Source: DTPU01 sp963827855 | Lineage (GTDB): Bacteria; Planctomycetota; Phycisphaerae; Sedimentisphaerales; Anaerobacaceae | Direction of reading: 5' to 3' | DNA length: 64,000 nucleotides | Assembly: GCA_963827855.1 (NCBI GenBank) | Contig: CAWHBY010000004.1 | Span: 1 to 64,000 of the forward strand | In this document: positions 11,127-20,295 of the stretch, piece by piece | Layout: each line of letters opens with the position of its first letter | How positions within the stretch are numbered: the first letter of the stretch is position 1 | The notes under the pieces: generated by a model | What the model was told of the DNA's origin: nothing | The model's input: the letters and a program-made list of their open reading frames with translations, nothing else | Database searches by the model: none | Made by a program: the position numbers and the translations under genes

Positions 11127-11461
11127 GCCGCGTCTCCTCTTTTATGGGTGACTGGATAGCCACCTCGCTAGTCGTTAAATGGTCAAAGAGTTAAATGGTT
11201 AAATGGCTAAGTTGGGTCGATCCTACCGCCTGAAATGCCAGGGTCAAGGGGAAAACGGCCTATGTGGCAGCCACCCAGAATGGGCCCGCCCCGCATGCAG
11301 GCCGCTGGCTAGACATCTGGTTGGCGTCCTCACGTCCACCACGACACTGTCGTCCCGACCGGAGTCCGCCAGAGGCGGACGCAGCGGAGGGATCTATCGA
11401 ACTGGACCCGCGTAGCGGTGCCTTCCCCGCGAGGCGGCTCTACCGGGGGGGGGCGGTAGAG
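11127..11461. other. Repeat-filled intergenic region
   Basis: No gene seen. It contains an octamer array (GTTAAATG and variants, 11,174-11,210). A perfect hairpin GTCCGCC-AGA-GGCGGAC (11,364-11,380) sits within a CCGACCGGAGTCC...GGAGGGATC repeat. A hairpin CTCTACCG (11,438-11,445) and CGGTAGAG (11,454-11,461) has a loop of eight G residues and lies immediately at the hsdS stop, so it could act as the operon terminator despite lacking a T-tract. Confidence 0.6.
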
Positions 11462-12952
11462 TCAAGGACGTGGAGCCCTGCGACGAGGCGATGACCGCGG
11501 TCGCGACCTCTTCCTCTGGCCACCTTCCTTCTCCAGCGAGGAGCCGCGGTCCGCACATTGGCGGGCCCGCTCCACCAAGGCAGCCGCCGGCTCGTCATTG
11601 GGATCCTGGGGGACGAGTTCGCCACGAAATGCCTTGGCCAGCAGCGAGGGTGTGAGCGAGTCCACCTGGCGCTGTGCTGCATTCAGCCTGGCTTCAATCT
11701 GGTCGGCCAGTGCGAACAGGCCCTCCACTCGCCGGGCGATTTCCTGTTGTTCGGGTAGCGGAGGCAGCGGCATCCGTTGTGCTCTGATGTCCGTGATGGA
11801 GACTCGCTGATGTCCGGCGGAGGACTTGGCGCCTTCAGTCAGTTCCGCTCTCAACGAGGGATTGGCAAAGCAAATCTCGACGTATGGAGCCATGGCAGGG
11901 TCCTTGAGCCGAGCGCAGAAGATGCGGTCTGGATACTGGATGCGCCGGTCCCCGAGGCAACGCACCAACGCGCAGTTGGCGAGGTATTCCAGGCTTCCGC
12001 TCAGCCGCGTGAATAACAGGTCTCCGTCGCGAAGGTAGTTGTCCTCATTCCGGCTCTCCTCCATGAGTGCATATCGAACATCCGCGAGGTCAATGAAACC
12101 CGGCCTGACGCTGCTGGATCGTAGCACTGGGTAGGCCGTCGGCTCGTTTTGTGGAGGCACCGTTGAGCCACCGCGGATCGTCGTGATGAGTGCTCCGAAA
12201 TGCACCCACGCCCAGTCTGCAGGCGTGTCGTACGCTTTGTCGCAGAGAGCATACTTGGCTTCCTGGCCACACATTAGGCAAAGCAGGGCGTCGGCTGGTT
12301 CGGTGTCCGGATTCTCCTCCCGCCACTCAGCGGTGAGGCGACCGGAGCAGGCGGCGGAGAGGACGGCTTGCCGAAAGCGTCTGAGTATCGCCGGTACCTT
12401 CGCCAGCCGCTGCTGGCAGGCGACCACCCGGCCCAACAGCGTCCCCAGCTTTGCCACGATCCGCCGCTGCTCGGTGAGGGGAGGAACGACGATCCCAGTC
12501 TCTAGCAGCACATCCTTCGGTATGGTGGATTGGTTGACCCAATGTTTGCATCTGTCGTCGAACAGCCCACGCTTCCAGTGAAGCCACAGGTTCCAGCGAA
12601 GGAATCCTCCATCCATGATGTCAGACTTCGGTCGGAGGCGGGTCAAGTGATTGCTGAAAGCATATCGGCCCGGCAGGTCGAAGTAGGCGCACTTGCCAAC
12701 CAGCTTGCCGCTGTTGGTTGTACAGACAAGCACATCGCCTGGTCGCAGGTCGTGGTGCGGTTTCGCCAGCTTCTCTGGAACAGTGCGAACAAGGTCGAGC
12801 ACGAGGTCGCCGCGCAGACCGATGTTGTTCATGCGCAGGTGCGCGACGCCACCCTCGACGGTCTTCTCGCCTGAGGCAAAGCCGGGCTGGAAGTCTTCGA
12901 TGACTTCAGCCACGGACACAATCTCCCACCCTTTCGGCAGCCCCTCGCTCAT
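11462..12952 (-). CDS. hsdS: Type I restriction-modification specificity subunit
   Basis: DNA sequence-recognition subunit of a type I R-M complex, 496 residues. Two target-recognition domains (about residues 1-150 and 235-380) are each followed by a helical spacer. These spacers are PPLTEQRRIVAKLGTLLGRV (central conserved region) and LPPLPEQQEIARRVEGLFAL (distal conserved region) ending KAFRGELV. A basic Arg/Ser-rich tail of about 30 residues after the second spacer is unusual. The start overlaps the preceding DUF1016 stop as ATGA, so it is the last gene of the operon. Unlike hsdR and hsdM, it is intact. Confidence 0.9.
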   Translation of the reverse strand: MSEGLPKGWEIVSVAEVIEDFQPGFASGEKTVEGGVAHLRMNNIGLRGDLVLDLVRTVPEKLAKPHHDLRPGDVLVCTTNSGKLVGKCAYFDLPGRYAFSNHLTRLRPKSDIMDGGFLRWNLWLHWKRGLFDDRCKHWVNQSTIPKDVLLETGIVVPPLTEQRRIVAKLGTLLGRVVACQQRLAKVPAILRRFRQAVLSAACSGRLTAEWREENPDTEPADALLCLMCGQEAKYALCDKAYDTPADWAWVHFGALITTIRGGSTVPPQNEPTAYPVLRSSSVRPGFIDLADVRYALMEESRNEDNYLRDGDLLFTRLSGSLEYLANCALVRCLGDRRIQYPDRIFCARLKDPAMAPYVEICFANPSLRAELTEGAKSSAGHQRVSITDIRAQRMPLPPLPEQQEIARRVEGLFALADQIEARLNAAQRQVDSLTPSLLAKAFRGELVPQDPNDEPAAALVERARQCADRGSSLEKEGGQRKRSRPRSSPRRRAPRP

Positions 12953-14172
12953 CTCTTCCTCCGTTTCGCCGGGGCCTTCGGCCTGGTGAGCCGGGTGAGC
13001 TCCGCCTCCATTTCCTCAACGGTAGGTAGGCTGGAGCGGAGTTCCTTGGGCAGCGCACGGGTGAGCTGGTATTCGGACACGCCGATGGCCTTCTTCACTC
13101 CCTTGAGCGCGTACTCGGCAATGATCCGCTTCTTGTCCTGGCAGAGGATGAGGCCGATGGTGGGCTTGTCGTCGGCGTGGCGGAGGCGGTCGTCTACCAC
13201 ATTGCAGTAGAAATTCATCTTCCCCGCATACTCGGCCTTGAACGATCCTCGCTTCAGGTCCACGACCACGAAGCACCGCAACCGCAGGTGGTAGAAGAGA
13301 AGATCGAGGTAGAAGTCATCCTCTGCGACCTCGAAGTGGTATTGGCGTCCTACAAAGGCAAAGCCCTGGCCGAGCTCCAACAGGAACCTCTGGACCTGGT
13401 CGAGCAGGGCCAGCTCCAGCTCCCGCTCACGGAATGGCTCGGCGAGGGTGAGGAAGTCAAAGATGTAGGGGTCCTTCAGCACTTGCTCGGCAAGGTCGGA
13501 CTGTGGCGGGGGCAGGGTGGCGCGGAAGTTGTGGACCGCCTTGCCTCGCCGCTCATAGGCACGGCCATCGATCTGGAGGGCAAGGACGTTCCGTGACCAG
13601 CCGTGCTCGATGGTCTGCCGTACATACCAGAGCCTGGCGTGGAGGTCCTTGACCTTCTGGATGAGCAGGATGTGGTGGGTCCAGGGTATTCTTGCAGCAA
13701 GCTGCTGCAGAATTGCGAAGTCATCTCCGCTGGCTGATTCTGCCGCAGTTTGCGGCACAGTTGCGGCGGGTGGCAATTGGGCAACCACTGGTTGCCCAAT
13801 TGGCTCAACAACCATCCTGCCGGCCGTTTGGGCAACAACCGGTTGCCCAATTGGCAGAAGGTCTGGATACTCAGAGGCGAACTGGGTCATCAGTTTGATG
13901 TTCCGCTCCGAAAACCCCTTTGCCTCCGGCATATCGTTGGCGATGTCCCTCGCCAGACGCGGAATGACGCCAGCGCCCCAGCCTTCCTTCTTCTGCATGA
14001 CAGCGATGGCCCGGCCTATGTCCCAGTAGAGGTGGATGAGTTCCGCGTTGGCCGAAAGCGTGGCCCGCACCTGCGCGGCACGGATGCGGTTCTTCACAGC
14101 CGCCAGGAACGGTGCGTAACCGGCGAGACCAGCCTGGCGGCGCGCAGTTGGTCTCCTTGACACTAGCTTCAT
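12949..14172 (-). CDS. DUF1016 / PDDEXK nuclease (YhcG-like)
   Basis: A 407-residue protein with the N-terminal DUF1016_N helix-turn-helix region (residues 15-100, IHLYWDIGRAIAVMQ...GFSERNIKLMTQF). A PDDEXK-type nuclease domain forms the C-terminal half, with DFYLDLLFYHLRLRCFVVVDLK carrying the D...D-L-K core, then IGLILCQDKK. The family is frequent in restriction and defence loci, often between type I genes as here. Between the two halves lies a species-specific insert in which IGQPVVAQ occurs twice, encoded by palindromic DNA. It overlaps hsdM and hsdS by 4 nt each, so it is translationally coupled. Its exact role (accessory nuclease or abortive function) is unknown. Confidence 0.8.
   Translation of the reverse strand: MKLVSRRPTARRQAGLAGYAPFLAAVKNRIRAAQVRATLSANAELIHLYWDIGRAIAVMQKKEGWGAGVIPRLARDIANDMPEAKGFSERNIKLMTQFASEYPDLLPIGQPVVAQTAGRMVVEPIGQPVVAQLPPAATVPQTAAESASGDDFAILQQLAARIPWTHHILLIQKVKDLHARLWYVRQTIEHGWSRNVLALQIDGRAYERRGKAVHNFRATLPPPQSDLAEQVLKDPYIFDFLTLAEPFRERELELALLDQVQRFLLELGQGFAFVGRQYHFEVAEDDFYLDLLFYHLRLRCFVVVDLKRGSFKAEYAGKMNFYCNVVDDRLRHADDKPTIGLILCQDKKRIIAEYALKGVKKAIGVSEYQLTRALPKELRSSLPTVEEMEAELTRLTRPKAPAKRRKR
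13774..13855. repeat. In-frame palindromic repeats inside the DUF1016 gene
   Basis: Perfect 14-bp arms CAATTGGGCAACCA (13,774-13,787) and TGGTTGCCCAATTG (13,789-13,802) are separated by 1 nt. A second palindrome GGGCAAC (13,830-13,836) / GTTGCCC (13,842-13,848) follows. The 15-mer GGTTGCCCAATTGGC occurs at 13,790 and again at 13,841, 51 bp apart (17 codons), so the reading frame is preserved. Confidence 0.9.
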
Positions 14173-15628
14173 TTCTCCTCGCCCTCCTCTTTCTCCAGCA
14201 ATTCCACGATCTCGCGGAGGTCATCCACCACCGCTTCGAGCTCGGTGATGGCCTCGCCAGCGAGGTCCTGCGGCTCGGGCAGCTCGTCGCTGTCTTCGAG
14301 GGATTCGTCCTTGAGCCAGGTGATGTCGAGCTTGTAGCCGCGTTCCTTGATCTCGCTGATGTGGAATTTGCGGAAGCGGCCGGTCTCGCCCAGATCAGTG
14401 CGTTTGCCCAGGCCGTTGGGGTCTTTGCCGTAGGCGGCCTCGAACTCGGCGAAGTGTTGCGGCGAGAGCGGGCGGTCCTTCTTGGTGATGCCGGGCACGT
14501 TGGAGCGGGCGTCGAAGATCCAGACATGCTCGGTGGGCCGGCCCTTCTGGAAGAAGATCACGTTGGCCTTCACGCCCTGGCTGTAGGGCGTGAACGTGCC
14601 GCGCGGCAGGCGCAGGACGGTGTGCAGGGTGCAGTCCTGCATGAGGATCTCGAAGACCTCGCCCGCCTTGCCCTCGAACAGGCAGTTGTCCGGCAGCACC
14701 ATCGCGGCACGGCCGCCGGGCTTGAGGACGGTGAGGACGTGCTGGACGAAGTTGAGCTGCTTGTTGCTGGTCTCGATGGTGAAGTCGTCGCGGTTCGGGG
14801 CCTGGTTCGCACCCTTGGTGCCGAAGGGCGGATTGGTGAGGATCACGTCGAAGCGATCGCGAGGACGGGGCTTCGTAGATCGTGTCGCCCAGGACGATCT
14901 TCGGCTCGATACCGTGGAGATAGAGGTTCATCAGGGCCAGCCGTCGGGGCCGATCGACCAGTTCCTGGCCACGATAGGCGTTCTTCTTGATCCTGCGGAC
15001 CACGTCCCGGTCGAGGCACCGCCCTTGGTCTGTTCCATCAGCCATTCGTAGGCGGCCACGAGGAAGCCGCCGGTGCCGCAGGCCGGGTCGCAGATGGTGA
15101 AGTCCGGCCGGACCCGGGGATCGGGCTTCATGCAGCGGACGATGGACTGGATCAGCACCCGCGGCGTGAAGTATTGCTCCAGCGCCCTTCTTGCCCTCGC
15201 TGGCCGCCTTCTCCAGCAGGCCCTCGTAGGCCTGCGGCCTTCACGTCCACGTCCAGGCTGGTCCAGTCGGTCTCGTCGATCAGGCCGATGAGCCGCTTGA
15301 GGTTGACCGGGTTGTTGAAGCGGTTCTGGCTCTTGGCGTAGATGTCGCCGAGGATGCCCGTCTGCCTGCCCAGGCAGTTGATGACCTGGCCATAGTGTTC
15401 GAGCAGGACCATGCCGGACTGCGCAGCCAGTGTCGGCCACGAGCAATCACATTCGACCTCCTTCCCACGGGCATCCTTGTACGTGAGGGCATTGAGCTTG
15501 ATACCCCGTTCGTCGGCCATCTTGAGGAAGAGCAGGTAGGTGATCTGCTCGATGTAGTCGCCGTAGTCCACGCCGTCGTGGCGGAGGGTGTGGCAGAAGC
15601 CCCAGAGTTTTTGAACGATGTCGGTCAT
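14169..15628 (-). CDS. hsdM: Type I restriction-modification DNA methyltransferase subunit (frameshifted)
   Basis: N6-adenine methyltransferase of the type I complex. The N-terminal helical bundle (MTDIVQKLWGFCHTLRHDG, 15,628 downward) is followed by the target region and the catalytic core. AdoMet motif I DPACGTGGF lies near 15,080 and catalytic motif IV NPPF near 14,835. The C-terminus is acidic and helical (ELEAVVDDLREIVELLEKEE). The coding sequence changes frame near 15,190, 15,010 and 14,850, each time with conserved sequence resuming. The corrected length of about 485 residues is normal. The start overlaps the zinc-ribbon gene stop (ATGA). Confidence 0.85.
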
Positions 15629-15843
15629 GCCTCACCAAAGACGTGAAACATCTTTCCTTTGGGGCATCCTTCATGCTCGGTCATCGCCTCAAGATCAAAC
15701 AGGCCGTTCTCAATGGTGTTGTCACATCCAACCGTCTTGAACCTGTGCCCAGCGGCGCAGGTAAAAAGGTTTTCGGAGCCCAACTTCAGGTAGTTGGAGG
15801 TTTTGGTGCAAGACGGACATTTGAGTCTTATCGTTCTCTTCAT
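15625..15843 (-). CDS. Small zinc-ribbon protein between hsdR and hsdM
   Basis: A 72-residue protein with CPSC near residue 9, CAAGHRF near residue 29 and two further Cys (about residues 40 and 60), a treble-clef or zinc-ribbon-like pattern. Its stop overlaps the hsdM start by 4 nt, and hsdR ends 17 bp upstream, so it is embedded in the R-M operon. No known R-M component of this kind is recognised. It could be a small regulator, an accessory DNA-binding factor or an anti-toxin-like partner; none of these is shown by the sequence. Confidence 0.6.
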   Translation of the reverse strand: MKRTIRLKCPSCTKTSNYLKLGSENLFTCAAGHRFKTVGCDNTIENGLFDLEAMTEHEGCPKGKMFHVFGEA

Positions 15844-15860
15844 TGTCTTTCTCCTGGCAT

Positions 15861-18535
15861 CTATGCTGCAATCGCTTCGTTCACTTCACACAGGAACTGC
15901 ACGAGCTTCCCGCCGAAGTCCTTGTCCGCCTTCACCCACCCGCCATGCCGGGCAAAGACCGGCAGGTCGTCAAAGTCGGCTTGGCCGATGGAGAGATTCG
16001 CTTCTAGATGCACGCGGATGCGGTCCAGCCAGGCCTGCTGGGCTGGCGTGAACGTCTTGCCGGCCGTGAGCTTGTCAACGGCACGGGCCACTCGCTCCTG
16101 GGCGGTCAGCAGTGGCTCTTCTTCGTGCGCCGCGTGCTTGACCATGCTGATGATGTCCACCAGGGCCTTGTGGTAGTGGACTTCGTGGGCCTTTTCGAGC
16201 ACCCTGGGGTGAATCCGCTGGCGGGTCTGGACCAGCCTGGTCCGGAGCTCAGTCAAGGCCACTGTGCCCCACTCCCGCGGCCGGTCGAGCAGGATGCGGA
16301 TGGCCTCGATCTTGGCCGGGTTCTCCTTGACGAACCGGGCAAACATGGCCAGGTAGTCCTCGGGCTTGAGTGCCTTTCCATCACCGTCGCGGATGAGCCA
16401 CTCGGTGGTCACCGTGTCCTGTGTCCCGAGGGCGACGATGAAGGTGTCTCTCTTGCGAGGGTATTTGACGAGCAGGTCCTGGAAGGCCTTGTCCAGTAGG
16501 AGTCTCATGGTTCCCGTGAAGTCCCGCGTCAGCCGGTCCGGCAATGTCCTTGGCATAGTCGGCCATGTCGCCATCGGGGATGAAGGCCTTGAACATGTCG
16601 CGGGCCTCGCCGTCCATATCCCTTGTCGATGCGATGGAGCCGCTTGACGAGGCAGCGGATGTTGTACTGGCGGTCGCGGTTGTTCCAGATGTCGTCGATG
16701 ATCTCGACGATGGTCCGCGAGGGGCCGACCGGGGCCTCGGCAGTAATGGCAGTAGCCTGCTTGAACCGCTCAATGAGCGTGCCGCCAAAGCAGTCGAAGA
16801 CGGTGAAGTGCGACTTGTCGGGGTACCTCTCGCCCTTGCGCGTGCCACGGCCGAGCATCTGCTCGAACAGGATGCGGGACTGGACCGGGCGGAGGAAGAC
16901 GATGATCTCCAGGTCGGGGATGTCCACGCCGGTGGACATGAGGTCCACGGAGACCACGATGCCCGGGTTCTGGCGGTTGCGGAACTCGCGGATGCGCTGG
17001 AGCGGGCGGTCCACGCGGCCCGTGATCTTCTGGACGAAGGCGTCGCCGCGGCCGAAGACGTCGCGGCAGATCGACACGAGTTGGTCGGCGTGGGAGATGT
17101 GCGGCAGGTCGTTGGCCGCGAAGATGAGGGTCTTGGGGAAACGACCGTACTCCTGCTCGTGTTGCAGGCAGTGGTCTCGCAGGGCCTCGACGATCTTGCG
17201 GTTGGAGTCGGGCGAGGTGACGCATCGCTCCCGCACCACTTCCTCGGACTCGAAGTGCCGCTCGTCTTCCATCGGATCCAGATGCTCTGCGCCGGTCTGT
17301 CCATCGACCACGCCGACCTGCTCGCCTTCCGTGAGGAAGATGCCCTTGAGTCGGACGTCGGACTTGACCTTCACGACGTCGTAGTCGACCAAGATAGCCC
17401 TCGCGCACGGCCCGCTCGTACTCGTAGCGGAAGACGACCTCACGGAAGTAGCTGGTGGTGTGGGCGGCAGGCGTGGCAGTCAGGCCGATGCGGATGGCGT
17501 CGAAGTGGTTGAGCGTGTCGCGCCAGACGGACAGTTCTTGGCTGGTGTAGCCGCGATGGCACTCGTCGGCAATGACGAGGTCGAAGGCGTGGATGGGGAT
17601 GTCGAGTCTGTCCGCGTCCTCGTCGCCGGCCTCCAGTTCGCCGAAGGCAGCGGCCGCCGCCTGTCGTCCGAACAGGTTCATGGCCATGCGCTGGATGGTG
17701 CAGACGTAGACGAAGGCGTGGCCCGGCTTTGGGTCGAGCAGGTACTTGGCGGGCAGGACCGTGGGATCGAAGCCCTCGTCTTCGTCAAAGTCCTCCCGCT
17801 TGAACCGCTGGCTGTAGAGCTCGTAGATCTGGTCGAACTTGAGGGCGGCTCGGGCTCGAAGCTCTTGAAGGCCCGAACGGCCTGGGCGGCCAGGGCTCGG
17901 CGGTCCACCAGGAAGAGCACTCGGCGGGCGACGCCGGACTTCATCAGCCGATAGATCTGGTTGACCAGCGTGAAGGTCTTGCCTGTGCCCGGTGGCCATG
18001 GCCAGCAGCATCTCACGCTTGCGGGTCGGCGATGGCCTTCTCGTGGCGGTGTTGGCCTCGATCTGGTACGGCCGCAGCCGAGGGTGGTCATTGGGCGTGT
18101 CCTGAAGTCTGCGACACGCGGCCTCGAAGTCCCGGTCCAGCATCTCGAGCATGGCAGCCGGGGAATGGAAACAGGCCACCCGGCGGGACGGTTCAAGGGG
18201 TGGCGAACATCGTGGAACCAGATGACCTCTCCGTTGGTCGAGTAGAGGAATGGGACATGCAGGCCCTCAAAGTCGAAGACGTTGCCTGTGATGCCTCGGG
18301 CGTATCGCGCAGCCTGGGTGAGGGCGTTCTGGGGTCCCAGCGAGAGCCGCTTGGCCTCTACGACGCCAAGGACGTGGTTGTCATGGCAGAGGGCGTAATC
18401 TGCCGGCCCGCTGGTCGTCTCATACTCGTCAATCCGATAGGGTCCGAGCAGAGGCCCCTGATTCGTTCGCCAGCCCAGGCGGTCGAGTATCGGGTCTATC
18501 CGTACAACGCGAGTACGATACTCCCTCTGCGCCAT
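15861..18535 (-). CDS. hsdR: Type I restriction endonuclease subunit (many frameshifts)
   Basis: Motor and nuclease subunit of the type I complex. The start at 18,535 gives an N-terminal nuclease domain (GPADYALCHDNHVLGVVEAKR, a D...ExK core). A superfamily 2 helicase follows, with GTGKTFTLVNQIYRLMKSG near 17,985, the DECH box ADECHRGYTSQE near 17,555, LTATP near 17,480, and the later motif MLGRGTRKGERYPDKSHFTV near 16,830. The C-terminal helical domain is clean from 16,574 to 15,861. Frame changes fall near 18,185, 18,000, 17,850, 17,430, 16,625 and 16,545. No motif is missing, so either consensus errors or very recent decay explain it. The first gene of the operon. Confidence 0.85.
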
Positions 18536-18921
18536 TACAGCTCTACTCCCGCCAAGGGCATCACACAGCTACGCCGACGGCTGGCAGGCACAAGGGCTTG
18601 CACGCAGTCCGCAATGACATTTGGCGATGCGCTTGTCATGCCATGGCCTCTCGACAACAGAAGATCCGATTCTCGTCATGTAGATCCGAGTAGAGCATAC
18701 CGTGTGAGAGCGGGCATTTCAATGCAAAGATGAGTGGAGTGGGGTCACGTCTTCATTTGCCAGTTTGACCGGCCTGGGCTTGACCGCCCGAGGAAGCGGT
18801 GGTGGCCAAAGTGGTAAAAGAAGATGTGACCCCGCACTGTCTTCTGGTTCCTGCCCAACGCACAGCTCATAGCTCACAGCTCAAGACCTGCAACTTCTTG
18901 CTGCGACTCGCCATTTTCCTG
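18536..18921. other. Intergenic region upstream of hsdR and the GntR operon
   Basis: About 400 bp between divergent operons. No gene seen. It holds a palindromic element (18,741-18,834), a heptamer array (ACAGCTC and ATAGCTC words, 18,862-18,885), and the promoter of the GntR operon at its right end. Confidence 0.5.
18741..18834. repeat. Imperfect 30-bp inverted repeat element
   Basis: The arm starting GGGGTCACGTCTTCATTTG (18,741-18,770) and the complement of about 18,804-18,834 (GGGGTCACATCTTCTTTTA...) agree at about 25 of 30 positions around a 33-bp centre. Ends in GGGGTCA... resemble palindromes mobilised by REP-type (IS200-like) transposases. No transposase is in the window. Confidence 0.65.
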
Positions 18922-18960
18922 TTGATTGCCTTCTATTGCAGGTGTATTAGTGTAGTAATA
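18922..18960 (+). promoter_or_regulatory. Promoter and likely autoregulatory operator of the GntR-ABC operon
   Basis: TTGATT (18,922-18,927) and TATTAG (18,945-18,950) are spaced by 17 bp. TATTA (18,945) GTGTAG TAATA (18,956-18,960) is a perfect 5-bp inverted repeat covering the -10, a suitable site for the YtrA-type regulator encoded 20 bp downstream. A GGAG ribosome site lies at 18,966-18,969. Confidence 0.55.
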
Positions 18961-18980
18961 TGCTAGGAGTTGAATGAGCT

Positions 18981-19385
18981 ATGTTGCTTCAGATTGACCA
19001 TCACAGTGGCGTGCCGATCTACAGGCAGGTGATCGACCAGGTCAGGCACCGGATCATGGCGGGCCAGCTCAAGGAGGGCGACCAGCTCACGACCGTGCGG
19101 GACCTGTCTGAGGAGCTGAAGGTCAACCCCATGACCATCAGCAAGGCCTATTCTCTGCTGGAGGCGGAAGGGCTGCTTGAGCGAAGGCGGGGCATCGGGC
19201 TCTTTGTGGCGGGGCTGCCCCAGGACCGCAGGCGGCGGACGAAGGCCCAGATGCTCGATGGGATTGTAGGCAGGGCCGTGGCAGCAGCCGTGCAGTTGGA
19301 TGTGCCTGAGGACCAGGTCGTGGCCTTAGTCAGCGACCTGTTCAAGCGATACAGCTCAAGGACAAGGAGAGGCAGCCATGAGTAG
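18981..19385 (+). CDS. GntR family transcriptional regulator, YtrA subfamily
   Basis: A 134-residue DNA-binding repressor. The winged helix-turn-helix (residues 8-75: GVPIYRQVIDQVRHRIMAG, LTTVRDLSEELKVNPMTISKAY, LLERRRGIGLFVA) is followed by a short helical tail for dimerisation. There is no large effector domain, which defines the YtrA subfamily. YtrA-type genes usually sit first in ABC-transporter operons and repress them, as the arrangement here suggests. The stop lies 8 nt inside the next gene. Confidence 0.85.
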   Translation: MLLQIDHHSGVPIYRQVIDQVRHRIMAGQLKEGDQLTTVRDLSEELKVNPMTISKAYSLLEAEGLLERRRGIGLFVAGLPQDRRRRTKAQMLDGIVGRAVAAAVQLDVPEDQVVALVSDLFKRYSSRTRRGSHE

Positions 19386-20295
19386 CGAGACACCCATTGT
19401 CGAGATCCGGGGGCTTTCCAAGCGGTTCAAGGACAAGCAGGCCCTTGACCAAGTCAGCCTGGACCTGGCGCCAGGCAGGATCGTCGGCCTGCTTGGAGCC
19501 AATGCTGCAGGCAAGAGTACGCTGCTCCGTCACATCATCGGGCTGTACCTGCCTGACGCAGGCACGTGTACGACCTTTGGCCGTGAGGCGGGCAAGCTGG
19601 GGCCAACCGAGCTTGGCAGGATCGGGTACGTCCACCAGGAGGGCCAGCTCATAGACTGGATGACCGTGCGGCAGTTGATTCGGTATGTGGCCGCCTACTA
19701 TCCCGCGTGGGATCAGGTGCTGGAAGACCGGTACGTGGCAGACTTCGAGATCGACCTGAAGGACCGGGTGGGCGCATTGTCTCCAGGCCAGCGCCAGAAG
19801 CTGGCGATCCTGCTGGCGATCGGCCACCAGCCGCAGTTGTTGATCCTGGATGAGCCCGCCTCTGGGCTCGATCCCCTGGCCAGGGCGCAGTTTCTGGACC
19901 TGCTGCTGCAGCTCATCCAGCAGGGGGACCGCACGATCGTGATCTCCTCACACATCCTCGGCGACGTGGAGAAGGTGATTGACCACGTCGTGATTATGGA
20001 CCATGGCCATATCCTGATCGACTGCGGCCTTGACGAGCTTCGCGAGCGGTTCTGCCGCGTGCGTGTGACCAGCCTGGAAGGGAGCCTTCCCAGGTCCTTG
20101 CCCTTCAGGAACGTGATCGTCAGACAGCAGAACAACGGCCAGGCGATACTCACTATCGAGAACGCATCGCCAGACGAGCTGAAGGCCCAGGCAGCGGGTC
20201 TGCACTGTGACGTGGAGATCCAGGCCATGCCCTTGGAGGACCTGTACAGGGTGGTGGTCACGCGAGGCAGTGCCGGCAAGGAGGTCGAAGCATGA
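19378..20295 (+). CDS. ABC transporter ATP-binding protein
   Basis: A 305-residue ATPase of the YtrB/drug-export type. Walker A is GANAAGKST (residues 39-47), the signature is LSPGQRQ in place of LSGGQ, Walker B is LLILDEPASGLDPLA, and the H-loop is SSHILGDVEKV. A C-terminal extension of about 90 residues follows the nucleotide-binding core. It overlaps both the regulator (8 nt) and the permease (4 nt, ATGA), so the three are one translational unit. The transported substrate is not evident; YtrA-linked systems often export peptides or respond to envelope stress. Confidence 0.88.
   Translation: MSSETPIVEIRGLSKRFKDKQALDQVSLDLAPGRIVGLLGANAAGKSTLLRHIIGLYLPDAGTCTTFGREAGKLGPTELGRIGYVHQEGQLIDWMTVRQLIRYVAAYYPAWDQVLEDRYVADFEIDLKDRVGALSPGQRQKLAILLAIGHQPQLLILDEPASGLDPLARAQFLDLLLQLIQQGDRTIVISSHILGDVEKVIDHVVIMDHGHILIDCGLDELRERFCRVRVTSLEGSLPRSLPFRNVIVRQQNNGQAILTIENASPDELKAQAAGLHCDVEIQAMPLEDLYRVVVTRGSAGKEVEA

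Noticed and set aside
11174..11210. Possible CRISPR or direct-repeat array
   Set aside because: The units are 8 bp, degenerate and contiguous, with no spacers. The same holds for the other short arrays; no CRISPR array or cas gene is present.
14112..14990. 292-codon plus-strand frame opposite hsdM
   Set aside because: It is a shadow of the methyltransferase gene; its amino-acid pattern is Val/Leu/Glu-rich antisense of conserved coding sequence.
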